The notes under the pieces are model-generated. The model was not told where the DNA came from. It ran no database searches and worked only from the letters and a program-made list of their open reading frames with translations. This document shows positions 14,404-20,436 of a DNA stretch of 33,585 bases, piece after piece (the stretch's first letter is position 1; every line of letters starts with the position of its first letter). Source of the DNA: an uncultured Mucilaginibacter sp. (GTDB lineage Bacteria; Bacteroidota; Bacteroidia; Sphingobacteriales; Sphingobacteriaceae); assembly GCF_903893715.1 (NCBI RefSeq), contig NZ_CAITNG010000082.1, positions 1 through 33,585 on the forward strand, in the 5' to 3' direction. Made by a program: the position numbers and the translations under genes.

Positions 14404-15087
14404 ATGAAAACATTAATAGTATCAACATTACTCCTCCTGGCATTTAATTTTTCAATTAAATACTCATATGCTCAACAACATGCAGCATTTTATAAAACAC
14501 AAATTATTCATATTAATGGTAAGACCATAACCCTTAAACCCGTTTCGTCTTCAACTGCCACGCAATACAGTTTTAGGTCGTCAATGCATGATGTTAAACC
14601 CGTGACTATTAAGAAGAAAAAAGGTGTTACAAAGCTAAAGTTGAGTAATGGCTCTTTTGTTACATTGAAGGACAAAGGTGTAGGAACTGACAATCCAGAC
14701 CAGGAAAGCTATCAGCTACTCGGTCAAATAATGGATAAGTTTTATATCGTTTTGGCAAAATATTATGAATCAGGCGAATATTTACTGATTAATAAATATG
14801 ATGGCACAGAATTAAAAATATGGGGAGAATTATATATCTCACCAGATGGGCTACATATTGCTTCATTTTCGGGATACTTAGATTATGATGAAATGCCAAC
14901 GGGTATTCAATTATTTGAAATAAAAGGCGGGAAGATTCTTTTGGACTGGGAATATGAATTAAAGGATTGGCAGCCCAACAAAATTGCCTGGAAGAATAAT
15001 AATACACTTGTTGTTTTGAAAGTTATACCTGAGTTTATGTCTCCATCAAAGCACGAGGTTAAGAGCTATTTAGAGTTAAGTTTTTAA
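14404..15087 (+). CDS. Secreted protein of unknown function
   Basis: A 227-residue protein that I do not recognise. A signal peptide (MKTLIVSTLLLLAFNFSIKYSYAQ) predicts export. Residues about 30-105 contain basic, beta-rich sequence (VTIKKKKGVTKLKLSNGSFVTLKD). The second half has propeller-like strands (LLINKYDGTELKIWGELYI, then SPDGLHIASFSG, then ILLDWEYE), which hints at a beta-propeller blade pattern but is too short for a full one. A/T content is clearly above that of the preceding nuoC. It starts 15 bp after nuoC, so it could be read through from pdxH-nuoC. Confidence 0.65.
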   Translation: MKTLIVSTLLLLAFNFSIKYSYAQQHAAFYKTQIIHINGKTITLKPVSSSTATQYSFRSSMHDVKPVTIKKKKGVTKLKLSNGSFVTLKDKGVGTDNPDQESYQLLGQIMDKFYIVLAKYYESGEYLLINKYDGTELKIWGELYISPDGLHIASFSGYLDYDEMPTGIQLFEIKGGKILLDWEYELKDWQPNKIAWKNNNTLVVLKVIPEFMSPSKHEVKSYLELSF

Positions 15088-15106
15088 TGATTTGTTAATT
15101 ATTCTA

Positions 15107-15143
15107 CCCCCCCCCCGCGGTTCGTAGACTCCGTCTACGAACC
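15107..15143. repeat. C10 tract and GGTTCGTAGAC inverted repeat
   Basis: Ten C (15107-15116) are followed by a perfect 11-bp inverted repeat, GGTTCGTAGAC (15119-15129) and GTCTACGAACC (15133-15143), with a 3-nt loop TCC. No T-tract follows on either strand, so it is not a standard terminator. Confidence 0.65.
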
Positions 15144-15166
15144 CTTATGCCTGTAGTTTGCATCGA

Positions 15167-15198
15167 TTTGATACAATTGGTTATTTTATGTAACTTTA
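15167..15198 (+). promoter_or_regulatory. Promoter of the toxin-antitoxin pair
   Basis: TTTG (15167-15170), a 20-nt spacer and TAACTTTA (15191-15198) fit TTTG-N19-TAnnTTTG with a single mismatch. The start codon follows 29 nt after the -7 box, leaving a short normal leader. Confidence 0.55.
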
Positions 15199-15227
15199 TA
15201 AGCGGATAAGAACAAGCATTTTAAAAG

Positions 15228-15443
15228 ATGGAAACAGTATTGGTACAAATAAACAGCAACAAGGCTTACAAACTCCTGCAAGACCTTGAAGATTTGCATG
15301 TTATCAAACTTTTAAAAAAAGGTACCGAGCCTCAACAAAAACTTTCTGAAAAGTATGCGGGCAAGCTCCCTGCCGATATTGCCGATGAATTGCAAGACTA
15401 CGTGACGAAAAGCCGCGAAGAATGGAACAACCGCAGTATTTAG
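15228..15443 (+). CDS. Predicted antitoxin of a PIN-toxin pair
   Basis: A 71-residue acidic/basic helical protein (METVLVQINSNKAYKLLQDL at the N-terminus). It is recognised by position: small, directly upstream of a PIN-domain gene and overlapping it by 22 bp in another frame, the standard layout of a type II toxin-antitoxin operon. The N-terminus VLVQINSNKA could form the short beta strand of a ribbon-helix-helix or similar DNA-binding dimer, and the C-terminal half (KLSEKYAGKLPADIADELQD) would wrap the toxin. No named antitoxin family is recognised with confidence. Confidence 0.75.
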   Translation: METVLVQINSNKAYKLLQDLEDLHVIKLLKKGTEPQQKLSEKYAGKLPADIADELQDYVTKSREEWNNRSI

Positions 15444-15811
15444 TTGATACCAATGCCATAATTGACTACTTAGGGCAAAAGCTGCCAATTGAGGGTGTTC
15501 AATTTATGAATGAAGTAATTGATGCCATTCCAAATGTCTCAGTCATCTCGAAAATAGAATTGCTTGGTTTTAATGCCCCCGACCAATATTATCAATTGCT
15601 TGTAGGCTTGATGAACGACGCCGTCGTGCTTGACCTGACGAGCGAGATAGTAGATATTAGTATTGATATTCGTAAAAAACACCGTACCAAGCTCCCCGAT
15701 GCTGTAATTGCAGCAACTGCAATTTTCTATAAATTCACACTGATATCCAGGAATATTTCTGATTTTAAGAATATCAAAGGTTTGAAAGTTGTCAATCCTT
15801 ATAGCATTTAA
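15422..15811 (+). CDS. vapC: PIN-domain toxin (VapC-like ribonuclease)
   Basis: A 129-residue PIN-domain protein, predicted metal-dependent RNase that inhibits translation when not bound by its antitoxin. The acidic residues of the PIN active site are all present: Asp9 (YLVDTNAIIDYL), Glu46 (SKIELLGF), Asp93 (LPDAVIAATA) and Asp114 (SRNISDFKNI). Length is typical of VapC. It overlaps the antitoxin gene, and the pair has its own promoter. The target RNA cannot be predicted from sequence. Confidence 0.9.
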   Translation: MEQPQYLVDTNAIIDYLGQKLPIEGVQFMNEVIDAIPNVSVISKIELLGFNAPDQYYQLLVGLMNDAVVLDLTSEIVDISIDIRKKHRTKLPDAVIAATAIFYKFTLISRNISDFKNIKGLKVVNPYSI

Positions 15812-15886
15812 CCCCTGTTTCTACGACTACGTTAAAAAACTAACTCGTTAAATCGTCCGCCTTTTTCCAAAGAAGTCTCAACAATC

Positions 15887-16738
15887 CTAAAATTTATTGG
15901 CATTTAAATTAGGGTTGCGGCTGGCATTTACCTGGTAAGTGTACACCTGGTTATCATCGCTTACCTCAACTATGCGATAGCCCTTATAGTCGGTGCCCCA
16001 GTTGCCGCCGGTATGGCTATCGAAAAAGTGCGGCAGCTTATCGGTATACCGTACCCCGTCAAGCGAGTGGTCATGGCCATGGAAAACGGCCTTTATGTTC
16101 GGGTAACTGTGCAGTAGTTTTACGGTATCGGGGCAGTCTAAGAATACGGTAGCTTCTTCTTTCAGCCATTGTACCGGTGCGATGTGCAGTATCACAAATA
16201 TCATTTTTTTATCGGTCAGTTTATCAAACGAAGCTTTTAAAAAGGCGTTGTCCGGGCAAACATAAACCCCTTTTGTATCCGCCGTATTGGCAAATACAAA
16301 GGCAATGTCGCCCTGCTCAATTACATACTTGTCTTCGTAGCCAAATGCTTTTTTCCAAATGGCGGTATCGGCAAAATCGTGGTTGCCGGGTATAGTATGA
16401 TAAGGCACGGCTATCTTATCAAAAAAACGTTCTTTTAAAACAGGCAACAGGTCGGGGCGGTTATGCACCAGGTCGCCATTGATGATTACCCTATCCAAAT
16501 GGTTGGCAGCGTGTTCCTCGTTCATCCACTTCACAATATTGGCCGCGTTTTGGTCAAAATCGGTACCCTCCTGCCCATAATGCAAATCCGAACAAATGGC
16601 GAACCTTAACTTCAGCTTTTTAGGCGCTAAGCGTTCTATACGGTCGTGCCCGGCGGCAAAAGTGTTGATAGCAGGCAGCAAGGTGATACCGGCAATCCCG
16701 GTTAATGTATTTGCGATGAATGTCCTGCGATTAGCCAT
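15887..16738 (-). CDS. Secreted metallophosphoesterase
   Basis: A 283-residue calcineurin-like phosphoesterase with a dinuclear metal site. Motifs in order: SDLHYG (Asp51, His53), NGDLVH (Gly-Asp 88-89), GNHD (118-121), His185 in ILHIAPV, and GHDH (221-224). The N-terminus, MANRRTFIANTLTGIAGITLLPA, looks like a twin-arginine-type signal, though the motif is minimal. I chose ATG 16738; the longer frame adds 18 residues that break the signal. A weak promoter (TTTA, 22-nt spacer, TATCTTTA) lies upstream. The substrate (nucleotide, phosphodiester or other) is unknown. Confidence 0.85.
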   Translation of the reverse strand: MANRRTFIANTLTGIAGITLLPAINTFAAGHDRIERLAPKKLKLRFAICSDLHYGQEGTDFDQNAANIVKWMNEEHAANHLDRVIINGDLVHNRPDLLPVLKERFFDKIAVPYHTIPGNHDFADTAIWKKAFGYEDKYVIEQGDIAFVFANTADTKGVYVCPDNAFLKASFDKLTDKKMIFVILHIAPVQWLKEEATVFLDCPDTVKLLHSYPNIKAVFHGHDHSLDGVRYTDKLPHFFDSHTGGNWGTDYKGYRIVEVSDDNQVYTYQVNASRNPNLNANKF

Positions 16739-16807
16739 AGTCTCTTTTTGAGTTAAAGATAATGCTTGAATGTTAACTAAAGGTAAACACACGCCGGCAG
16801 TCTGCGA

Positions 16808-17029
16808 CTACCGTTTCTTCAACACACCCGTAATCTTATATTTCCAAACGGGTTGTGTTGGCTGGTTCAGCTCAATAACGTATTCAAAGTGTTTGTCCAT
16901 CCAGCGTTCAAAGGTGGCAAAATCGGGGTATTGCAGGGTGGTAATATTAGGATAAAGGATAATGTCGCGGGGTTTAACGGCATCTAAGCGGTTTTGCGCT
17001 TCCAAAAAATCATATACCTTAGGCTTCAT
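16808..17029 (-). CDS. Small conserved-looking protein of unknown function
   Basis: A 73-residue soluble protein (MKPKVYDFLEAQNRLDAVKP at the N-terminus), not assigned to a family. It is rich in aromatic and charged residues, with a helix-strand-helix look (FATFERWMDKHFEYVIEL). The ATG at 17029 is fixed by a perfect consensus promoter whose -7 box ends 4 nt upstream. A TTG three bases earlier in frame is unlikely. It lies upstream of the metallophosphoesterase on the same strand and may be cotranscribed. Confidence 0.7.
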   Translation of the reverse strand: MKPKVYDFLEAQNRLDAVKPRDIILYPNITTLQYPDFATFERWMDKHFEYVIELNQPTQPVWKYKITGVLKKR

Positions 17030-17033
17030 CAAC

Positions 17034-17063
17034 CAAAGTTAAGGTAATAAGCGCATATACAAA
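17034..17063 (-). promoter_or_regulatory. Consensus promoter 4 nt before a start codon
   Basis: On the minus strand TTTG (17060-17063), an 18-nt spacer and TAACTTTG (17034-17041) match both boxes of the Bacteroidota consensus without mismatch. The ATG begins after only GTTG. Transcription should start at or within a few bases of the start codon. Confidence 0.7.
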
Positions 17064-17133
17064 GGGCAATACGCTATTTAGCGGTAACAAACATCATCAA
17101 AAATTCAGGCTGCGCTGTTTGCCAATAGCATAA

Positions 17134-17352
17134 CTATAAAACTTTTTCGCCAAAAGCGTCTTGCAGGTGCTGGTCTACCTGTTTCAGTTTTTTTGCGATT
17201 ACTTTGATACCGATACCCATGCCTATGGCCAACAACAGCACAATGCCGGCATTAATGGGCAGGTTAGAAGCGCTGGCTACAGGTACCGTGGGGGCGGCAA
17301 AACCCGAAGAGCAGCTTAATAATACTACAGAGAGAGTAAATAATTGTTTCAT
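17134..17352 (-). CDS. Small membrane protein with signal peptide
   Basis: A 72-residue protein of unknown function: a signal peptide (MKQLFTLSVVLLSCSSGFA), a short Pro/Ala/Val/Ser linker, then one membrane segment (INAGIVLLLAIGMGIGIKVIA) and a charged C-terminus (KKLKQVDQHLQDAFGEKVL). The PINAG-hydrophobic-basic layout recalls short Bacteroidota proteins with a PID/PxDGG-type C-terminal membrane segment, but the tail here is longer and I cannot assign it. It is divergent from the gene at 17492. Confidence 0.65.
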   Translation of the reverse strand: MKQLFTLSVVLLSCSSGFAAPTVPVASASNLPINAGIVLLLAIGMGIGIKVIAKKLKQVDQHLQDAFGEKVL

Positions 17353-17410
17353 ACAGGTTTGAGTTTGTTTTATCCTTTATACGAAATGAAATAGCGCATG
17401 GTTTCGTTTT

Positions 17411-17441
17411 TTTGAATAAAATTTATTGCTAAAATAATTTG
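17411..17441 (+). promoter_or_regulatory. Promoter of the gene at 17492
   Basis: TTTG (17411-17414), a 19-nt spacer and ATAATTTG (17434-17441). The TTTG halves of both boxes are exact and the TA of the -7 box is displaced by one base. It would give a leader of roughly 45 nt. Confidence 0.45.
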
Positions 17442-17490
17442 CATTTAAAGTCCGAGTTCCGTTAATTTGAAATACTAAAATAATTAGCAT
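17429..17490 (+). repeat. Direct repeat CTAAAATAATTxGCAT flanking the leader
   Basis: CTAAAATAATTTGCAT (17429-17444) and CTAAAATAATTAGCAT (17475-17490) match at 15 of 16 positions. The first covers the -7 box and the second ends one base before the ATG at 17492. This spacing suggests a two-site operator, or a duplicated stretch of the leader. Confidence 0.55.
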
Positions 17491-17491
17491 A

Positions 17492-17986
17492 ATGAAACTG
17501 GAAGCAAGCTTAAAACTGAAAGTATTTCAAAAATATATTGGCGAAAAGGTATGGGTAAAAAGCCTGCACCCTATTTATTGGGCGCAAAGCAACCAGATAC
17601 TTACACTTACGGGCATTAAAGGCGATGCCTTGCAGCTTTTTAACCCCACCGACCGCACAACGGCCTGGTACACCATAAAAGATACCCGCGAACCACAATT
17701 TGAGTTTAAACTGCTGCTAAAGCCCTTAAAACAACTCACCCCCGAAATACAGGCCGTGGCACAGGCATTGCCTGCCCCGCCCTTCATTATCCAATATTAT
17801 GTGGACCTGGGGTTTGATATGCCCCTGTTTTTTAAACCAGGCCACCCCGGCAACCAGCAAAACGCCTTTGAATTAGGTTTGGCCGTATATGATACGGAAG
17901 AGGCCATCATCCAAAAAACCATGGCCGCCATAAGCCCCGAAAAGCGCGAAGCCATGCGCAATTTATTGACGGAAGCTTTGGGCTAA
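17492..17986 (+). CDS. Hypothetical cytosolic protein
   Basis: A 164-residue protein with no signal peptide or membrane segment and no family I can name. The first 75 residues look like a small beta-rich domain (VWVKSLHPIYWAQSNQILTL, then GIKGDALQLF, then TAWYTIKD). The C-terminal half is Pro-rich and then helical, ending in a helix (SPEKREAMRNLLTEALG). It has its own promoter with a repeated site, is divergent from a small membrane protein, and is followed by a separate TPR-like gene. Confidence 0.65.
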   Translation: MKLEASLKLKVFQKYIGEKVWVKSLHPIYWAQSNQILTLTGIKGDALQLFNPTDRTTAWYTIKDTREPQFEFKLLLKPLKQLTPEIQAVAQALPAPPFIIQYYVDLGFDMPLFFKPGHPGNQQNAFELGLAVYDTEEAIIQKTMAAISPEKREAMRNLLTEALG

Positions 17987-18083
17987 ACCCCATGCCATTA
18001 AACTTCCGGAATTTTTATATCTTCAACTTTGCTAAAAACCCTAATAATAGGCAAAGGCAGACACAAACCAGAAGGTATTTTAA

Positions 18084-18875
18084 ATGCGTTATAACATCGC
18101 CGGTTTATTTATGTTTATTGCCTTAGCCGGAATGGCTAACGCACAAACCAAAACTGCCGACAGCTTATCCCGGGCGCAATTTGTAAAAAAACAAACCGCC
18201 CGGGGCGATTCGCTGAACAAAAAGGCCCTGAACATGGCCAAACAAAATGCAGAGCCCGACCAGCTTTACCGCGCCTTAAACAGCATCGACGAAGCTTTGC
18301 ATATATACTCACGCTATCGGGATAGTGCCGGGATGCGCCTCTCCTTTGATAACATGGCCTCGGTGTATCGATTGATGAAAAAACACTCGCAGGAAAAATG
18401 GTATATCCTGCAATCAAACACCCTGTCGCGCGAGCTAAAGGATACAGCCGCCGTAATCAACTCGCTCATCAAACTGGCAACACTGAAAAGGGAAATTAAA
18501 GATTATGACCTGGCTAAGACCGACATTGCCGAAGCCAATTATTTAGCCAATAAAACAGGCAATGTAAATAACCGTATCATCGAAATGCAGCAGCTCGCCG
18601 ATGCTTATATCAAAAACGGCGACCTTAAAATAGCAGCCGTCCAACTAAACCGCATCAGTTATTTAAAAGATTCAATTGGTAACAAGTTGGCAGGCAAGCA
18701 GTTTGTTGTAAATAATAGCGTTGTTACAGATACAAATTCTGTAAAAAAAGATGTTTCGGGCAATATACATCGTGGGGTGCAAAATACGCTTTACTTAGTA
18801 TTTATTGCATTGATAATCATCATATTATCAGCCTTAACGTACATTTTTTATTCAAGTAAAAAAGCAGGAAAATAA
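18084..18875 (+). CDS. TPR-like exported protein with C-terminal membrane anchor
   Basis: A 263-residue protein. A signal peptide ([21 protein letters not shown]) is followed by a helical region (about 45-190) with TPR-like spacing ([71 protein letters not shown]), a short linker and one transmembrane helix (about 233-255, [21 protein letters not shown]) ending in a basic tail. This resembles the sensor half of Bacteroidota TPR histidine kinases or TPR-LuxR regulators, but no kinase or DNA-binding domain follows the membrane segment. It may be a truncated sensor or a scaffold. Confidence 0.75.
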
Positions 18876-19000
18876 TAGAATTTTAAGGCATTCTCTACAC
18901 ATTGGGAAGCTATTTCCACAAAATAACCGATTCCGTAGAAATCAATTCACAGCCCGGGAAAGGTAGTTAACCCCATACAATTTATTGTATTGAAAATCAG

Positions 19001-19035
19001 TTTGTTATAAAATAACAAATCATGGCATAAGTTTA
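19001..19035 (+). promoter_or_regulatory. Candidate promoter and operator of the micropeptide gene
   Basis: TTTG (19001-19004), a 23-nt spacer and TAAGTTTA (19028-19035) resemble the Bacteroidota promoter at the long end of the allowed spacing, with one mismatch in the -7 box. The -33 box is the first half of a perfect 8-bp palindrome, TTTGTTAT-AAA-ATAACAAA (19001-19019), so a repressor could sit on it. Confidence 0.4.
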
Positions 19036-19076
19036 GTTTAGCCTATAATAACTTAATCACCTAAAATTAAACTATT

Positions 19077-19172
19077 ATGGACACTTTTATCATCATTTCT
19101 TGCATCGCTCTTGGCGTAATCGTAGTAACAAACGTTTCAACCAGCGCTATCAACTACTTTAAAATACGCTAA
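19077..19172 (+). CDS. 31-residue predicted membrane micropeptide
   Basis: The frame reads MDTFIIISCIALGVIVVTNV then STSAINYFKIR, ending in TAA. It is one hydrophobic helix (about residues 3-20) with a short polar C-terminus ending Lys-Ile-Arg, a standard layout for a small inner-membrane peptide. The third-base pattern uses common codons. It is preceded by a promoter-like sequence and followed after 4 bp by a terminator-like stem. It could be a membrane regulator, a type I toxin-like peptide or a chance frame inside an RNA gene. No antisense RNA was recognised. Confidence 0.5.
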   Translation: MDTFIIISCIALGVIVVTNVSTSAINYFKIR

Positions 19173-19176
19173 TAAC

Positions 19177-19240
19177 AAACCTTTTTTCGCATGGTTTCTG
19201 TCTTTTACGGGCAGGGTTACCAAAAGGTTTCATTTTTTTT
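19177..19240 (+). terminator. Structured intrinsic terminator after the micropeptide
   Basis: AAACCTTTT (19177-19185) pairs perfectly with AAAAGGTTT (19222-19230). Inside the loop GGT/ACC and CTGTC/GGCAG can also pair. T8 follows at 19233-19240. The orientation fits termination of plus-strand transcripts. Confidence 0.65.
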
Positions 19241-19288
19241 AAAATTGTTTTAAACCACACTTTTTATTATCGCCAGATAATGATAAGG

Positions 19289-19351
19289 CATACCATACTC
19301 CGGTTTTACTAACAAATAAAAGCCTGAGTATGGTTATGATAAGATTTTTTT
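19289..19351 (+). terminator. Second stem-loop with T-tract, terminator-like
   Basis: CATACCATACTC (19289-19300) pairs with GAGTATGGTTATG (19326-19338) with a single-base bulge. The stem is extended by CGG-TTTTA against TAAAA-GCC with one bulge. T7 follows at 19345-19351 after a 6-nt gap. It lies at the 3' end of the convergent SRPBCC gene and may act as backup termination. Confidence 0.5.
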
Positions 19352-19366
19352 GAGGATTTTGCCGAG

Positions 19367-19762
19367 TTATTTCAGCACTTCGCCAAGGCGCGATGTTTCG
19401 TGGTCTGCAAGCTTTTGTAGCGGCCCGCTAACAAGCATTTTCATCATCATATTCAGGTCGGCCGATATTTGATAGGTAACCTGCGTGCTTTCCCCTATCG
19501 GCTCTAAAAGCCATTTTAATTCCAGTTCAAACGGAGGTGTCTCGGCCGGTATGATTTGTATTTCCTTGTTTTCAACCAGATTTCCGGTTTTCAGCGCAAG
19601 CTTGGCCATGTTTTGAATAGTAAAGCGCGCCTCTGTTACCGTCGACGACCAGTTGTATATATTTTCAGGCATCAGCTGCTGATGATTGTTCAAATCGGCT
19701 AAAAACGCGTAAACAACAGGTGCGGCCTTGGCAATGCTAACCTTGCTTTCAATAACGGTCAT
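19367..19762 (-). CDS. SRPBCC-fold (START/polyketide-cyclase-like) protein
   Basis: A 131-residue single-domain protein with the SRPBCC lipid/ligand-binding fold pattern: MTVIESKVSIAKAAPVVYAF (beta strand, helix), FLADLNNHQQLMP, internal beta strands (FELELKWLLEPIGESTQVTY), and a long C-terminal helix (LVSGPLQKLADHETSRLGEV). The ligand is unknown. ATG 19762 is chosen; the longer frame begins inside pyrE with a non-homologous leader. It lies 20 bp after pyrE on the same strand and should be cotranscribed. Confidence 0.8.
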   Translation of the reverse strand: MTVIESKVSIAKAAPVVYAFLADLNNHQQLMPENIYNWSSTVTEARFTIQNMAKLALKTGNLVENKEIQIIPAETPPFELELKWLLEPIGESTQVTYQISADLNMMMKMLVSGPLQKLADHETSRLGEVLK

Positions 19763-19782
19763 AATAAATCGGATAAATGTGG

Positions 19783-20436
19783 TTATTCGGCTGCTATTTG
19801 ACCCCACTCTGCGGGTGCCTCGCGCCATTTTTGCAAAAGCTCAACATCTGCCTTAGTTATATACTGATGTTCTTCGGCATAATTTATCAAAGCTTTATAG
19901 TTTGATAAGGTAGCAAAGCGACAATTGGCTTTTTTAAAGTTTTCCGCCGCAGCATCAAAGCCATAGGTAAAAATAGCCACCAGGCCGGCCACGTTATATC
20001 CTGCGGCACGCAAAGCGTCAACGGCCTGCAAACTGCTTTTACCTGTCGAAACCAGGTCTTCAACCACTACCACCCTTTGTCCTTCAAATATTTCTCCTTC
20101 AATCAGGCTGCCGGTACCGTGTTCTTTCGCTTTCGCGCGAACGTAAACAAAGGGCAAACCCAATTCCTGAGCCACTAAAACACCTTGCGGTATCCCGGCA
20201 GTTGCCACACCGGCAACACATTCAACATTACCAAATTCTTCGGTTATCAATTTGGTAATGTTTTGGCGGATATAGGTACGTATGGTAGGATGTGATAAGG
20301 TTGCCCGGTTATCACAATAAATAGGCGACTTCCAGCCCGACGCCCACGTAAATGGATTGGTAGGTTGCAATTTAATTGCTTTAATTTGCAGCAGGAATTC
20401 GGCCACTTGCTGTTCGATCTCACTTTTATTAAACAT
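19783..20436 (-). CDS. pyrE: Orotate phosphoribosyltransferase
   Basis: A 217-residue phosphoribosyltransferase that makes orotidine 5'-monophosphate from orotate and PRPP in pyrimidine synthesis. The N-terminal FTWASGWKSPIYCDNR is the OPRT-specific block, ECVAGVATAGIPQG follows, and the PRPP loop is VVVVEDLVSTGKSS. Length is normal. Its ATG (20436-20434) overlaps the ATG of the divergent NUDIX gene (20435-20437), both within CATG. An exact -7 element, TAAATTTG, ends 4 nt upstream, inside the NUDIX reading frame. Confidence 0.95.
   Translation of the reverse strand: MFNKSEIEQQVAEFLLQIKAIKLQPTNPFTWASGWKSPIYCDNRATLSHPTIRTYIRQNITKLITEEFGNVECVAGVATAGIPQGVLVAQELGLPFVYVRAKAKEHGTGSLIEGEIFEGQRVVVVEDLVSTGKSSLQAVDALRAAGYNVAGLVAIFTYGFDAAAENFKKANCRFATLSNYKALINYAEEHQYITKADVELLQKWREAPAEWGQIAAE

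Larger units (their letters stand above)
18876..19366. other. Long gene-poor region with palindromes, a micropeptide gene and stem-loops
   Basis: 491 bp between the TPR protein and the SRPBCC gene. It holds ATACAAT-TT-ATTGTAT (18975-18990), TTTGTTAT-AAA-ATAACAAA (19001-19019), a candidate promoter, a 31-codon frame (19077-19172), a terminator-like stem with T8 (19177-19240), a small AT-rich hairpin (about 19264-19286) and a long imperfect stem with T7 (19289-19351). No known structured RNA was recognised. Confidence 0.6.

Noticed and set aside
15119..15143. Terminator after the AT-rich secreted protein
   Set aside because: Strong stem but no T-tract on either strand; more like a dispersed repeat.
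15100..15150. GGTTCG near 15119 as a tRNA T-arm
   Set aside because: It belongs to a perfect 11-bp hairpin with a 3-nt loop. No acceptor, D or anticodon stems surround it.
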